Positions 44,381-53,410 of a DNA stretch of 64,000 nucleotides are shown here, in pieces. A program made the position numbers and the translations under genes. The stretch is from an uncultured Erythrobacter sp. Lineage in GTDB: Bacteria > Pseudomonadota > Alphaproteobacteria > Sphingomonadales > Sphingomonadaceae. How positions within the stretch are numbered: position 1 is the stretch's first letter; the number at the start of each line of letters is the position of its first letter. A model generated the notes under the pieces. The model saw only the letters and a program-made list of their open reading frames with translations. It was not told the origin of the DNA and did not search any database. Where the stretch lies: NCBI GenBank assembly GCA_947488325.1, contig CANKYZ010000004.1, positions 175,432 through 239,431 of the forward strand, written 5' to 3'.

Positions 44381-46285
44381 GTGTCATCAGAAGCTCTGAC
44401 GCCATGTCAGACTAGCGACAAAGAGATTGCAACGTCAGTGAGCTCATTCGATCATAGGTTTGCCAACGAATACAATGGCGGCATTGAAGCTGACGTTCCG
44501 CGACGCATTGAGCCGGCGATACGTGATCGTTGGTTTGGCCACCTCTCAGTATCTGGCAAACTCAACCTTACAGTTTTTAGCAACATTATTGTCCTTGCTG
44601 TAATCGCTGTCGTGGTTCTGAGCGGGGCTTGGGTCTTATCGCAGCAAGGCCAGGCCCAGGCAGCTTTGGTTTCGGTTGAAGTGCGCAGCAACAACGCTGC
44701 CATTGCGCTTGTCGACGTGGTTGACGGCCTTGACAGTGCAAAGCAGGCGGCAACTGAGAGCGCGCGCGCAGAAAGTCTAATAAAGGCAAGCACGGCGCTG
44801 GATTTGGCTGATCAAATGCTAAACGATTCTCTGAATTCCCCTAGCGATCGAATACCGACTGATATTAGTCGGGTGATTGAGGGATTTCGCAGTTCGATTG
44901 ATCATTTGCGCAGTGATCTGGACGAGCTTGATACAGAGCCCAGCGCCGCTGCTGCCCTGCACGAAGAAGCGAAGGCACTATACCGTGGCGTGAGCAGCTT
45001 TGCGGTTGATTTCCATGATAAGTCCACCAGCGGATATGAACGACTTATCGGGAATATTGCGAACTTCCTGATCGCATTTGTAGTGCTGACGATCATCGCA
45101 ATTACGCTTTCCTTGATCGGGGCGCGGCGGATTGTTCGTGATGTAGCCGGAATGATCGGTGCAATTCATGGCTCATTGCAAAAAATTGCAGCTGGCGATG
45201 TGGCAAGCCATATTCCCGGTGCTGAACGCAAGGATGAGATCGGCGCAGTGGCTCGTGCGCTCATAGGGTTCCGCGCCAATTCACTTGAACTGCGCGACCT
45301 CAACAAATCACGCGTGCAGGATGCGGAGCGGCAGCTTGCGCAGCAGCAATCACTTACCGAACAGATGCGCAATCTCCGGCTTGAAAAGAGCCAGTTGCTT
45401 GAAGGTCTGGCTGATGGCTTTGAGGTTTCCGTTGGGGAGTTGATCACCTCAGTCTCGGCAGCGTCAGAGCAGTTAAAGGCAACCTCGCGTCAGATGGTCA
45501 GCCTCGCAGATGGATCGGACGGCCAAGCCCAAGATGCTACCGCTGCGATGGATCAGGCGACTACCAATGTGACAGCTGCTGCCGCTGCAACCGATGAACT
45601 TGCGCTTTCGATAAATGAGATCAGTCGTCAGGTGTCTGCTTCGGCAGAGCTTGCGCGCAGTGCTAGCAAGCTGGTCACGACGGCGAACCGAAAAATGACC
45701 GACTTGTCGCGGGCAGCAGTTGAAATTGGTGAGATCGCTGGCTTGATTCAAACGATCGCAATGCGCACCGACCTGTTGGCATTGAACGCCTCAATCGAAG
45801 CGGCACGCGGTGGCGAGGCAGGACGTGGCTTTGCTGCGGTCGCAAGTGAAGTGAAAGAACTCGCCATGCAAACCAGCAACGCGACCCGGAGTGTGACAGA
45901 TAAGATTACCGCAATGCAGGTTTCTACGAGGTCGAGTGCCGGTGACCTTAATGGAATTGTCGATCGCATCGAGGAACTGGAACAAACTGCGGTTAAGATC
46001 GCTGGTGCGGTTGATCAACAATCGGCTTCCGGCGAAGAGCTGGCGCGCAATATCGACACAGTCGCGGTTGGTTCTGCACAAGTGGGAGATCGGCTGGTAA
46101 TGTTGCGCGAGGCTAGCAGGCAGACCGGGACTGCAGCCGATGATGTCGTATCAAGTTCGATTGCGCTGGGCACGCATGCAGAAGATCTTCGCAAAAAGGC
46201 TGGACGATTTATCGCCGATGTCCGCCGCTCAGCACGCGATCTCCACGCAGAAGAACCCGGCTTGGCGTCACTCCCGCTCCATTAG
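44381..46285 (+). CDS. Methyl-accepting chemotaxis protein
   Basis: 634 residues. An N-terminal cytoplasmic extension of about 55 residues, TM1 (about 66-90), a helical periplasmic sensor of about 140 residues, TM2 (about 228-248), a HAMP domain, a coiled coil and the signalling tip (IAMRTDLLALNASIEAARGGEAGRGFAAVASEVKELA). It should control CheA; no che or flagellar genes are in the window. A GTG at 44381 opens the frame; no strong ribosome site is seen, so the true start may differ. The ligand is unknown. Confidence 0.88.
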   Translation: MSSEALTPCQTSDKEIATSVSSFDHRFANEYNGGIEADVPRRIEPAIRDRWFGHLSVSGKLNLTVFSNIIVLAVIAVVVLSGAWVLSQQGQAQAALVSVEVRSNNAAIALVDVVDGLDSAKQAATESARAESLIKASTALDLADQMLNDSLNSPSDRIPTDISRVIEGFRSSIDHLRSDLDELDTEPSAAAALHEEAKALYRGVSSFAVDFHDKSTSGYERLIGNIANFLIAFVVLTIIAITLSLIGARRIVRDVAGMIGAIHGSLQKIAAGDVASHIPGAERKDEIGAVARALIGFRANSLELRDLNKSRVQDAERQLAQQQSLTEQMRNLRLEKSQLLEGLADGFEVSVGELITSVSAASEQLKATSRQMVSLADGSDGQAQDATAAMDQATTNVTAAAAATDELALSINEISRQVSASAELARSASKLVTTANRKMTDLSRAAVEIGEIAGLIQTIAMRTDLLALNASIEAARGGEAGRGFAAVASEVKELAMQTSNATRSVTDKITAMQVSTRSSAGDLNGIVDRIEELEQTAVKIAGAVDQQSASGEELARNIDTVAVGSAQVGDRLVMLREASRQTGTAADDVVSSSIALGTHAEDLRKKAGRFIADVRRSARDLHAEEPGLASLPLH

Positions 46286-46599
46286 AGCGATGTTACTTGA
46301 ACGGTGATGATATCTCCCTGCGAAAGGTTTTCCATTCGCATCACCTTCTTGCTGACCAGTAAAATCCACTCGGATTGCTTGTTTTGTGGGAAGACTGACG
46401 TTTTCCAAGTAGTCTCACCAATGCGCGCTGTTACCTTGATCGACCCAAACCCGCGTGATCGCCCGAATTCGAGCCGGTGCAGCCGCGCATGCATCGTCAA
46501 TTCTTCGGCTGCGTCTCCGATGAAGCAGACCAGATGATAGGTGCCGCGATCACCCTGCCACCGGGTGAGCGGCAGGGTAGCGATGACTTGATCGTTCAA
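46282..46599 (-). CDS. DUF1905-type small protein
   Basis: 105 residues: LTRWQGDRGTYHLVCFIGDAAEEL, GFGSIKVTARIGETTWKTSVFPQNKQSEWILLVSKKVMR and LSQGDIITVQVTSL match the beta-rich DUF1905 fold (double-psi barrel like). The activity of this family is unknown. Its start overlaps the end of the peptidyl-prolyl isomerase gene as ATGA, implying coupling, and its stop overlaps the convergent chemoreceptor gene by 4 bases. Confidence 0.83.
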   Translation of the reverse strand: MNDQVIATLPLTRWQGDRGTYHLVCFIGDAAEELTMHARLHRLEFGRSRGFGSIKVTARIGETTWKTSVFPQNKQSEWILLVSKKVMRMENLSQGDIITVQVTSL

Positions 46600-47678
46600 T
46601 CTGCATTCTCAATTGTGCGGATGGGCACTGGAATATTGCAAATATCTGCGCCGCCAGCGGGTACGATAAAGAACGGATCGCGGCGATTTGCGCGGGCCTC
46701 GGCATAGCGCGCGAAGGTCTCGCCTTCGGTGGTAAGATATTCGAAGCGCGGGCGCTCGGCTTCCGGCAAATCGCTAGCCACGCGGATGGATTGGATAGGG
46801 GTGCGCTTATCAGCTTCTTCCTCTGTATAGAATCCCAGCACGCCAGAGCCGCGCGGCAATGAGGAGAGGTGCTCCATCCCGCTGATGATGCGGCCTACCA
46901 CGGCGATATTGCGATCAAGGTGTCGCGGAGCATGGCCGATAACAGTGTAGAGTTCAGCGCCTGAGCCAGTGTTTGGAGAGTAGTCCCGACCAACGCCGAC
47001 CATGCCGTAGCAATGGACGGGCCACCATGGAGAATCTCCACTTTCTCCTTCAGATGCGACAGGCCACCCGAACAACAATTCGGTCCATTCTGCGTAAGAA
47101 TCGCGTTGATGCCATCCGGCGAAAGTGCCTTCTGTCTGAGTGCTTCTGACGTCCGGTGCATTGTTATGAAAATTAGGGTCGGTAATCTGGGACCAGTCTG
47201 CTCGATTTTCGTCAGTTATGTCTTCGCCACTTACTGTAAGTGTTACATCGACGGTGGTTGCGACATAATCGCTCTCCCCCATCACATTCAACCCCTCAGG
47301 CAGAGCCTTGGTCTCGACCTCACCGCTTTCAGGATTGTCGTGCCCCGGATCGCCCCATTGCACGACGTAATTGTCCTGCACGCGGTTCACGGTGATCCCA
47401 TCATACCACTGCGCACGGGCGAGGGTGCGGATATTCTCCACCCATCCTTGGCTAAACGGTGCAGGCATCAGTTGCAGGATGACTTCGCGTGGGTTCCCTG
47501 CCGCATCGGGTGCGAGTGTCATTACCAGCAAATCCTCGTGCGCGATTGTCACCCATTCCTCTGGCGAAGCGGCGTTCACAAGTTCATTGGGGCTGGGAGC
47601 AGGTGCAGCTTCTTCTTGGGCCGAAACGGGAAGGGCGAGCGCGCCGATCAAGGCGGCGGTGATTGCGATGTTTTTCAT
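46596..47678 (-). CDS. Exported cyclophilin-type peptidyl-prolyl isomerase
   Basis: 360 residues, with a signal peptide (AITAALIGALALPVSAQ). The cyclophilin core is split by insertions: WYDGITVNRVQDNYVVQWGDP, ETKALPEGL, WPVHCYGMVGVGRDYSPNTGSGAELYTVIGHAPRHLDRNIAVVGRIISGM. It is larger than the usual 180-residue enzyme, so it may be a specialised periplasmic fold. The frame continues upstream to 47855 through antisense of the tRNA; the ATG at 47678 is the start. It is coupled to the DUF1905 gene. Confidence 0.87.
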   Translation of the reverse strand: MKNIAITAALIGALALPVSAQEEAAPAPSPNELVNAASPEEWVTIAHEDLLVMTLAPDAAGNPREVILQLMPAPFSQGWVENIRTLARAQWYDGITVNRVQDNYVVQWGDPGHDNPESGEVETKALPEGLNVMGESDYVATTVDVTLTVSGEDITDENRADWSQITDPNFHNNAPDVRSTQTEGTFAGWHQRDSYAEWTELLFGWPVASEGESGDSPWWPVHCYGMVGVGRDYSPNTGSGAELYTVIGHAPRHLDRNIAVVGRIISGMEHLSSLPRGSGVLGFYTEEEADKRTPIQSIRVASDLPEAERPRFEYLTTEGETFARYAEARANRRDPFFIVPAGGADICNIPVPIRTIENAD

Positions 47679-47759
47679 ATTCCTCTGTCTGCCATCACCA
47701 AGGCGCTTGCGAAAGAGGCAAGGTGCGTCTATCCGCGCCCACCTGTCTAACAGGCATGC

Positions 47760-47849
47760 GGAGCGGTGGCCGAGTGGTCGAAGGCGCACGCCTGGAAAGT
47801 GTGTAAAGGGGCAACTCTTTCGTGGGTTCGAATCCCACCCGCTCCGCCA
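47760..47849 (+). tRNA. tRNA-Ser (GGA)
   Basis: A full class II tRNA: acceptor GGAGCGG pairing with CCGCTCC, D-arm GGCCGAGTGGTCGAAGGC, anticodon loop CTGGAAAG with GGA at 47794-47796, a long variable arm, the T-arm GTGGGTTCGAATCCCAC, discriminator G and encoded CCA. It decodes UCC/UCU. An integrase-type recombinase remnant directly follows, so it probably served as the attachment site of a mobile element; the tRNA stays intact. Confidence 0.97.
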
Positions 47850-48105
47850 TTTCATACTTTCCCAAGCCTAGACCCTCCAATGCCTTGAATATGCTGGAGG
47901 TTTGCGGGGTTCGAAACCCGCTTTCGCGGTGGTACGAAAGAGGTGATGAAAAGGCCAATCTAAGTACTGCTTTCGTGCCTAGGAGATTGTCACCTTCCCA
48001 TAGTTTATAAGGGTTTGAGAGGAAATTGATCGCGAGTTCGAACATCTCGTTGAAGCTACGCTTTGGTTCGCCTGCCGTGGCGGCTTTTTCAGCCAACACA
48101 AGCTT
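47850..48105 (-). pseudogene. C-terminal remnant of a large serine recombinase
   Basis: Only the last 85 or so codons remain. On the minus strand the frame reads KLVLAEKAATAGEPKRSF, FELAINFLSNPYKLWEGDN, LRLAFSSPLSYHRESGFRTPQTSSIFKALEGLG and then [13 protein letters not shown], which matches the C-terminal tail of site-specific serine recombinases of phages and islands. The frame continues antisense through the tRNA to 47695. Its 5' part is missing: the sequence changes exactly at 48106 into the IS left end. It can make no active enzyme. Confidence 0.75.
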
Positions 48106-48383
48106 TGTCCCCGTCAGCACCTATGGCACAGATTAGGTGTTGAGGGTTAAGGAGCGTTTGTTTTTCGTCGCAGTGACGAAGGAACGAAGATGAGAAACAA
48201 ACAGTCAAATTCTAAAGCGAGTGCTGAGCGGGTAGTAAAAGACATCCGCCGCAAGATGAGACGGCACTTCTCTGCGGAAGAAAAGATCAGGATCGTGTTA
48301 GAGAGTTTGCGTGGCGACGACAATATTGCTGAGCTGTGCCGCAAAGAGGGCATTGCTCAGAGCCTGTATTACACATGGTCGAA
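48106..48383 (+). mobile_element. Left end of an IS3-family element
   Basis: It starts with the terminal repeat TGTCCCCGTCAGCACCT, which resembles the right-end repeat near 53833 (TGTCCGTCGTCAG when complemented). The terminal 34 bases are repeated at 54752-54790. Orf A begins at 48190. The element breaks off near 48383; what follows does not belong to it. Confidence 0.72.
48190..48383 (+). pseudogene. IS3 transposase OrfA, truncated
   Basis: The first 65 codons give MRNKQSNSKASAERVVKDIR, FSAEEKIRIVLESLRGDDNIAELCRKEGIAQSLYYTWS, the helix-turn-helix start of an IS3-type OrfA. After TWS the usual KEFLEAGKKRL is replaced by unrelated sequence that stays open to 48561 without similarity. The loss removes the leucine zipper and frameshift region. 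The start is the ATG at 48190. Confidence 0.8.
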
Positions 48384-48515
48384 TATCCAGACTGGAAGGT
48401 TGGACACTAAGCCTCCATCGACATGTAGTCCGTCCAACAACTTAACCGGCTCGAACAAGAACGGCCCAAATTCGGCCGCTTCCATCCTTAAAAAGGAGAT
48501 TAAGACTGACTCCAC

Positions 48516-49709
48516 TCACCGCGATTCAGCAAACGCGGGTAAGATGGTATTAGATATTTGAGTCATGATTTGATCATCCCTGTCATGGCCAGTGATCACA
48601 ATGGTTAGGTCAAGCTCATCCACCAGAATGATGCGTTGACCGCCGCCGCCCCAAGCGAAGGCGACATCAAAGCTTTTACCGTCAATTTCTACAGGCGTAT
48701 GGTAGAAGAAATATCCGTAGCGATAGGTATCGGGCATCCATTCTTGTATGGGTTCGACAAGGCCACTGGTTGCCCTGGCGAGATAGTCTGCAGGAACAAA
48801 TTGTTCACTGTTCCATTTGCCTTGGTTGAGGATCACACTGCCCAATTTAAGCATGTCACGTGATGTCAAACTTACCATCCAACCCGCTTGTGGAAGGCCG
48901 CTAACATGTGTGTCCCAGCTGTAATTGGTGATGCCCAATTTATCCAAAACTTCATTCTTGATGAAATCCTCAGCGGTGCCGGGCACGACGGCGTCAATGA
49001 CGGCCATTACCATTATCGGATTGAAGTTGCCGTACAAATAGGTCTGAGATTCCTCGGTTATAGGTCCCGAGTGCTCAAGTAGGGTCTGAACCAAGCCTTG
49101 GCCTTGAAGCGGCGCGGGGTTTTCCTCAACTTCTTCCCAGTTTTCAGGATCAATGCTTAGCCCGCCATGCATGGTGAGCGCCTTGTGGAGCGTGATTCTT
49201 TCCGCGCCCTCTGCAAGCGTTGAACGATCCAATTCGTCGAGGAAGCTGATGATCGGCTTGTCCAAATCAGCCATCGTCAGATAACCGAGTTGGATCGCCC
49301 GCCCCAGTATCAAGCTGGTGTATGCCTTTGTCGCTGAAGCTTGCGGATGCGCCAGATTGATCCGACCACGCCGATAATAACTTTCAAACAAAAGTACGTC
49401 TTTGTGGGCAATGAGCAGGCTGTCATAACTACCGTGCTGACCATCGGCGATCTCTCGCGCCAGCGCAACGATCGCATCCCGACTCCCGGCGTCTATGCCC
49501 AATTCACCCACTGAAACACCATCGTTTCTGTCCGCTGGCGCGGTATCGATAAAAGCGTTCTCAAGAAGGGGAATGTCCCTAAGTGACAGCTCGGCCTGAG
49601 CTGCCGTAGCCTCAGGGGCGAGGTTGTCGTTTTCGTCGGCGTTTGCGGTTGCGGCGCCGCTCAACAAAACGACGGCGAGTAGTGTGCTAAATTTCGCGCT
49701 TATGGTCAT
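48516..49709 (-). CDS. Exported serine hydrolase (class C beta-lactamase fold)
   Basis: 397 residues with a signal peptide (LLAVVLLSGAATANA). It has the SxxK nucleophile in HPQASATKAYTS, a YxN-like YLYGNFN, and a C-terminal FAWGGGGQRIILVDELDLTIVITG in place of the KTG motif. Esterases and D-aminopeptidases of this fold are as likely as a beta-lactamase. Its last codons overlap the remnant 3' of the IS OrfA frame. The esterase gene lies 51 bases upstream on the same strand, so they may form one transcript. Confidence 0.83.
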   Translation of the reverse strand: MTISAKFSTLLAVVLLSGAATANADENDNLAPEATAAQAELSLRDIPLLENAFIDTAPADRNDGVSVGELGIDAGSRDAIVALAREIADGQHGSYDSLLIAHKDVLLFESYYRRGRINLAHPQASATKAYTSLILGRAIQLGYLTMADLDKPIISFLDELDRSTLAEGAERITLHKALTMHGGLSIDPENWEEVEENPAPLQGQGLVQTLLEHSGPITEESQTYLYGNFNPIMVMAVIDAVVPGTAEDFIKNEVLDKLGITNYSWDTHVSGLPQAGWMVSLTSRDMLKLGSVILNQGKWNSEQFVPADYLARATSGLVEPIQEWMPDTYRYGYFFYHTPVEIDGKSFDVAFAWGGGGQRIILVDELDLTIVITGHDRDDQIMTQISNTILPAFAESR

Positions 49710-49760
49710 TCCATTCTCCTGGATTATTTTGCTGTGTTTTCTTTCAGTAAGCGCAGAAAA

Positions 49761-50669
49761 TCACTCGTGATTGAGCCGCGACAACCATCTGACGCTGCGG
49801 ATCGCGGTTTCAGGAAAGGCCGCGCTATGGTCTGAATCTTCGATTATCTCGAGGCCTGTAAGCGCCACGCCTGATCCGCTTCTCCGCCTCAGCACCGACA
49901 TCAGACCTTCAACGCGTTCCCTCGCGTCCTCTTCCGCTTCGCCAAGGGACACAAAAACATTAGCGCCTACATTCTGTTGCTCAGGCGCTGTTTGGACTTC
50001 GAGTTCGTCGATATATTGCGCGCTACGGGGGTTAAAAGCGGGGCTGCCAAGGATATAGTTTTTGAAGCTGTCGGACTCCGATAGCAGGATGTAAGCGCCA
50101 AATGCCCCGCCCAGAGAATACCCGAAATATGTGCGTTCGTTGGGGTCCGCACGATAGTTTTCTTCGATATACGGAATGACCTCGTCGCGAATGAAAGAGA
50201 GGTGATTGCTGGCTTGCCCGGGTTGAAATCTGGTTTGAATTTCTGGATTTGGTGACGCGACCGTTGTGAAGTCTCGAAAGCGACTGATGTTAGCTCGCTC
50301 GTCTTCGTGATTTAACTGATATGATATGCCGACCAATATAGTCTCCGGCATCAAAAATTCGGTGGCGCCAGACAGCATATCCATGTGCAAAGCCGCATCG
50401 GTTGTGTAGATTACCGGGTACTTGGCTTCGGTATTTTCGGCATAGTCTTCGGGCAGTTTGATATAGAGTTCATATTGTCGCTCGGTACCGCTTTCCAAAA
50501 TCGGCAGGACCTCTGTCCGCGGCATCTCATAGGGTTTAAGCTCGTTCGCGTGTGCGCCGGCGAAAGGCAGGGAAAGTAAGCAAATCAAAACAGCGGTTTT
50601 GGCCAGTATGCTGCCCACAATTTTCCTATAAATTCCGAGTTGTTTGATTGCGATGTTTTGGAAGTTCAT
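49761..50669 (-). CDS. Exported esterase, alpha/beta-hydrolase fold (Fes/IroE-like)
   Basis: 302 residues. A hydrophobic stretch (LAKTAVLICLLSLPFAGAHA) lies at about 23-42 after a basic n-region, so it is exported. Typical of putative esterases such as IroE or YbbA: VIYTTDAALHMDMLSGATEFL, FIRDEVIPYIEENYRADPNERTYFGYSLGGAFGAYILL (nucleophile Ser in GYSLGG) and the terminal ESDSHSAAFPET-like His region. In the family these cut siderophores or small esters; no siderophore genes are near. Divergent from the response regulator at 50823 across 153 bases. Confidence 0.83.
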   Translation of the reverse strand: MNFQNIAIKQLGIYRKIVGSILAKTAVLICLLSLPFAGAHANELKPYEMPRTEVLPILESGTERQYELYIKLPEDYAENTEAKYPVIYTTDAALHMDMLSGATEFLMPETILVGISYQLNHEDERANISRFRDFTTVASPNPEIQTRFQPGQASNHLSFIRDEVIPYIEENYRADPNERTYFGYSLGGAFGAYILLSESDSFKNYILGSPAFNPRSAQYIDELEVQTAPEQQNVGANVFVSLGEAEEDARERVEGLMSVLRRRSGSGVALTGLEIIEDSDHSAAFPETAIRSVRWLSRLNHE

Positions 50670-50822
50670 TTCGAGAAGGCTATGCGGTCAGCGCTGCGGG
50701 GCCAACAACAACATTGTATCCGGATTTGTTGAAATTCGATTTTGAGACGTTTTGATACAATAAATTCTTCGAATGACCGTTTGTTCGAGTAATACCGTCA
50801 TTAAATCCCAAATCTGGCATCC

Positions 50823-51545
50823 ATGACAAAAACACAGAGCCAACATATTCTGATCATTGATGACGAGGACGACATCCGGCGTCCGCTCGCAAAATACCTT
50901 GCCGAAAGCGGTTATCGGGTCAGCCACGCTGAGAGCGGGCGCGAAATGGACAAGATATTGTCTAAAGCAAGCATTGATCTGATTGTGCTCGACGTAATGA
51001 TGCCTGGCGAAGACGGCTTTTCCATCTGCAAGCGATTGCAGGCGACCACTCGCATACCGATCATCTTACTGACGGCGTTAAAGGACGATACTGATCGAAT
51101 TGTCGGGTTGGAACTTGGCGCCGATGACTATGTTTCAAAGCCCTTTAATCCCAGAGAACTTAAGGCTCGTATTAAGACAGTGCTTCGGCGAACTCTGATG
51201 CTCCCGCCGCGTGCTGAGCGCCTTAAAGGTACGGTCAAATTTGATCGCTGGCGTTTCGATCTTTCGCAAAAACAGATCGTCGGTCCACATGATCTGATTG
51301 TGCCGCTAAGTTCAGGAGAACATGCTTTGCTGCTGGCTTTAATTGAACATGCAGGATCCACCCTTTCCAGAGACGAACTTTCGGATCTGACGCGCGGGGT
51401 CAGTGCCCCGGTGTTTGATCGCCGGATTGACAACCAGATCAGTCGACTGCGTCGCAAACTGGAGCAAGACACGCGAAATCCGACGATCATCCAAACCAAA
51501 TGGGGTGGTGGCTATTCGTTTGCAGCGGAGCTTCTTTGGGCGTGA
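50823..51545 (+). CDS. OmpR-family response regulator
   Basis: 240 residues. Receiver domain with acidic pocket (IIDDEDDIRR), phosphorylation Asp in IVLDVMMPGEDG (near residue 57), Thr in ILLTALKDD and Lys in YVSKPFNPREL. The C-terminal winged helix contains LSSGEHALLLALIEHAG and IDNQISRLRRKLE. It should bind DNA and react to the kinase encoded next. Its target probably includes the divergent esterase and hydrolase genes (context only). Overlaps the kinase start as GTGA. Confidence 0.92.
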   Translation: MTKTQSQHILIIDDEDDIRRPLAKYLAESGYRVSHAESGREMDKILSKASIDLIVLDVMMPGEDGFSICKRLQATTRIPIILLTALKDDTDRIVGLELGADDYVSKPFNPRELKARIKTVLRRTLMLPPRAERLKGTVKFDRWRFDLSQKQIVGPHDLIVPLSSGEHALLLALIEHAGSTLSRDELSDLTRGVSAPVFDRRIDNQISRLRRKLEQDTRNPTIIQTKWGGGYSFAAELLWA

Positions 51546-52939
51546 GCGAGAAGCGATCCCGATTTTCGTTGAGCTCGGCCGAGAACCAGATTTTTATGGT
51601 TCTTGTCTTGGTGTTCATCGTCCTGTTGATTGGATCAACCGTCTACCAAGTTGCTCAAAATCGCACCGCTGAGGAGTGGGCGAGAAGCGAATACACAGCC
51701 AAGACGGTCTCGTTCAGACTCTTCAATCTGGACCGAATGAGACCCGACGAAATGCAAGGGTTTGTGGAAACAATGTCAACCTGTGATGATGGGTTCACTG
51801 TGACGGACGAGCGCTACGCACCTCCATCGGAAACAGAGGTTACTGAGGAGATTAAGCGTTTCATTATAACCTTCTTAGAAACGAGCTCGGGCTTCATGTC
51901 TTTGGGTAAATCAACGGACGACATATCGGTTGCGAATGCCACCTTTACCGAACGTGATTTTGCTTTCGCCAAATGTGACTCGGAAAAAATCAACTTTCCG
52001 GCCGAAGGCATTGTGATCAGTGCCCGTCTCAAAACGGGAGAGTGGTTGAACGTGGGTGTCTCTGAACAAAAATTTGAGTTTGGCGGTGAGTCGATATTTT
52101 CTGCAATGCGAATTGACCTGTTTTTTCTTTTGGTCGGCGTAATTGCGCTTTTTTTCGTTCGCCGCCTTACACGTCCCCTCTCTAACCTGACAAAAGGAGT
52201 CTCGCGATTTGGTACCAATCTGGAAGTGGAGGAGATTGAAGAAAGCGGGCCTGCCGATATCAAGCAAGCCATCAGAAGGTTCAACGCAATGCAACGCGAG
52301 GTGCGAGACGAGGTAAAACGGCGCACTCAAATGCTGGCTTCGGTTGGACATGATATCCGTACCCCCCTCACAGCTCTTCGTGTAAAAGCAGAGCTTATTG
52401 AAAATGGTGAGGTACGCGAAGAGATCATCACAAGCATCGCGAAGATGGAACGCATCACCGCCTCTGCGCTTGACTATGTGCGCGGAGAATCAAGATCTGA
52501 GCCAAAGCAATTTGTCGAATTGCGGGCGCTTCTTGAAAGCGAGTGTAGTGAATTTGAAGAACTCGGAAAAAAAGTCCAGTTCAAGGGTGAGGAGAACCTA
52601 CATTACCACTGCCGTCCTATCGCTCTTGCCAGGGCGATCCGTAACCTGATTGATAACGCCGTAAAATATGGCGGCAGCGCAGATGTGGAAATGGTCAAAG
52701 ACGATGAATACATTCAAATCCAAGTTCTGGATGAGGGGCCTGGTATTTCAGATGATCAGATAGCTAATGTCTTTGATCCTTTCACCCGTCTTTCAGAAGC
52801 CCGAGAAAGTGAGCAAGGAGGGCTCGGCCTTGGTCTCGCTATAACTAAGGCTATTATCGATGGTCATGATGGCGTTTTGAAGCTTGAGCCGAATGAACCA
52901 AAGGGTTTGAAAGCCGTTATTCGATTACCTTTTGGTTAG
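51542..52939 (+). CDS. Sensor histidine kinase
   Basis: 465 residues from a GTG overlapping the regulator stop. TM1 about 18-38, a periplasmic domain of about 160 residues, TM2 about 195-215, a HAMP region, then the DHp helix ASVGHDIRTPLTALRVK with the phospho-His, and a catalytic ATPase domain with NLIDNAVKYGG (N box), DEGPGISDDQI (G1) and GGLGLGLAITKAII (G2). The signal is unknown. With the regulator it makes a pair in which translation is coupled. Confidence 0.92.
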   Translation: MSEKRSRFSLSSAENQIFMVLVLVFIVLLIGSTVYQVAQNRTAEEWARSEYTAKTVSFRLFNLDRMRPDEMQGFVETMSTCDDGFTVTDERYAPPSETEVTEEIKRFIITFLETSSGFMSLGKSTDDISVANATFTERDFAFAKCDSEKINFPAEGIVISARLKTGEWLNVGVSEQKFEFGGESIFSAMRIDLFFLLVGVIALFFVRRLTRPLSNLTKGVSRFGTNLEVEEIEESGPADIKQAIRRFNAMQREVRDEVKRRTQMLASVGHDIRTPLTALRVKAELIENGEVREEIITSIAKMERITASALDYVRGESRSEPKQFVELRALLESECSEFEELGKKVQFKGEENLHYHCRPIALARAIRNLIDNAVKYGGSADVEMVKDDEYIQIQVLDEGPGISDDQIANVFDPFTRLSEARESEQGGLGLGLAITKAIIDGHDGVLKLEPNEPKGLKAVIRLPFG

Positions 52940-52945
52940 CACCCG

Positions 52946-53032
52946 GCAGCACAATATCTGCCGAATATTTCGACTTATATTGAAGGCGTAAAGGCCCGTC
53001 CGGTGCTGCAGAAAGCGTATCATGTTCAATAA
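52946..53032 (+). pseudogene. C-terminal remnant of a glutathione S-transferase
   Basis: About 28 codons ending in TAA at about 53030 read AQYLPNISTYIEGVKARPVLQKAYHVQ, the typical last helix of GSTs (PNI..Y...V.ARP..QKA). Nothing upstream of it is GST-like; the kinase gene ends only a few bases before. It is a scar, not a gene. Confidence 0.6.
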
Positions 53033-53123
53033 TACTAAACGGCATTTTTACTCATTGAAGCCACTTTCGGTTGGAAGTGGAACGTCGGCTATTCTCGCTC
53101 GCTGCTACAAAGCAGACAGTCAA

Positions 53124-53179
53124 CAAACGGTCCATTTCAAGCCATCATTCTGTGACTGAAACTGGAGGTGGAAGCGGAC
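53124..53179 (+). repeat. Dispersed intergenic repeat, copy A
   Basis: Two blocks shared with copy C (60521-60577): a CAAACGGtCCAtTTCAaGCC-like block and the core AACTGGAGGTGGAAGCGGAC. The core is also in copy B (55039-55058). Confidence 0.6.
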
Positions 53180-53252
53180 GGCACAATCTCAGTATGGCCG
53201 TTTTGCCTGTGCCTAAAGGTTCAGTTCATCGCAGCCGCCCAATCGCCTGGTT

Positions 53253-53403
53253 TCACAAGTGCCTCAGCTGTCCCAACGTCGATGTGCGCAGAGACGCCGT
53301 GACCCTATTGTCGACTTCGAGCTTTCGGAAGGCGCGTTCCAGATAAGTGATGACGCTGCTTTCCGTGATCTGCAGAATTTCAGCGATAACGCCATTACTC
53401 TTC
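53253..53403 (-). pseudogene. LuxR-type HTH remnant
   Basis: On the minus strand a frame ending in TGA at 53253-53255 reads GVIAEILQITESSVITYLER then AFRKLEVDNRVTASLRTSTL, a GerE/LuxR-type DNA-binding domain without its N-terminal part. It stops abruptly where the transposase OrfB remnant begins (about 53404-53411). It cannot be functional as it stands. Confidence 0.7.
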
Positions 53404-53410
53404 CCTTCCG

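Noticed and set aside
47679..47855. Upstream extension of the cyclophilin frame ([12 protein letters not shown] start)
   Set aside because: This peptide is the antisense translation of the tRNA-Ser gene; the signal peptide begins at 47678.
47908..47926. GGGGTTCGAAACCCGC near the tRNA as an att repeat of its T-arm
   Set aside because: It codes for the conserved SGFRTPQ segment of the recombinase tail, so the likeness to a T-arm is coincidental.
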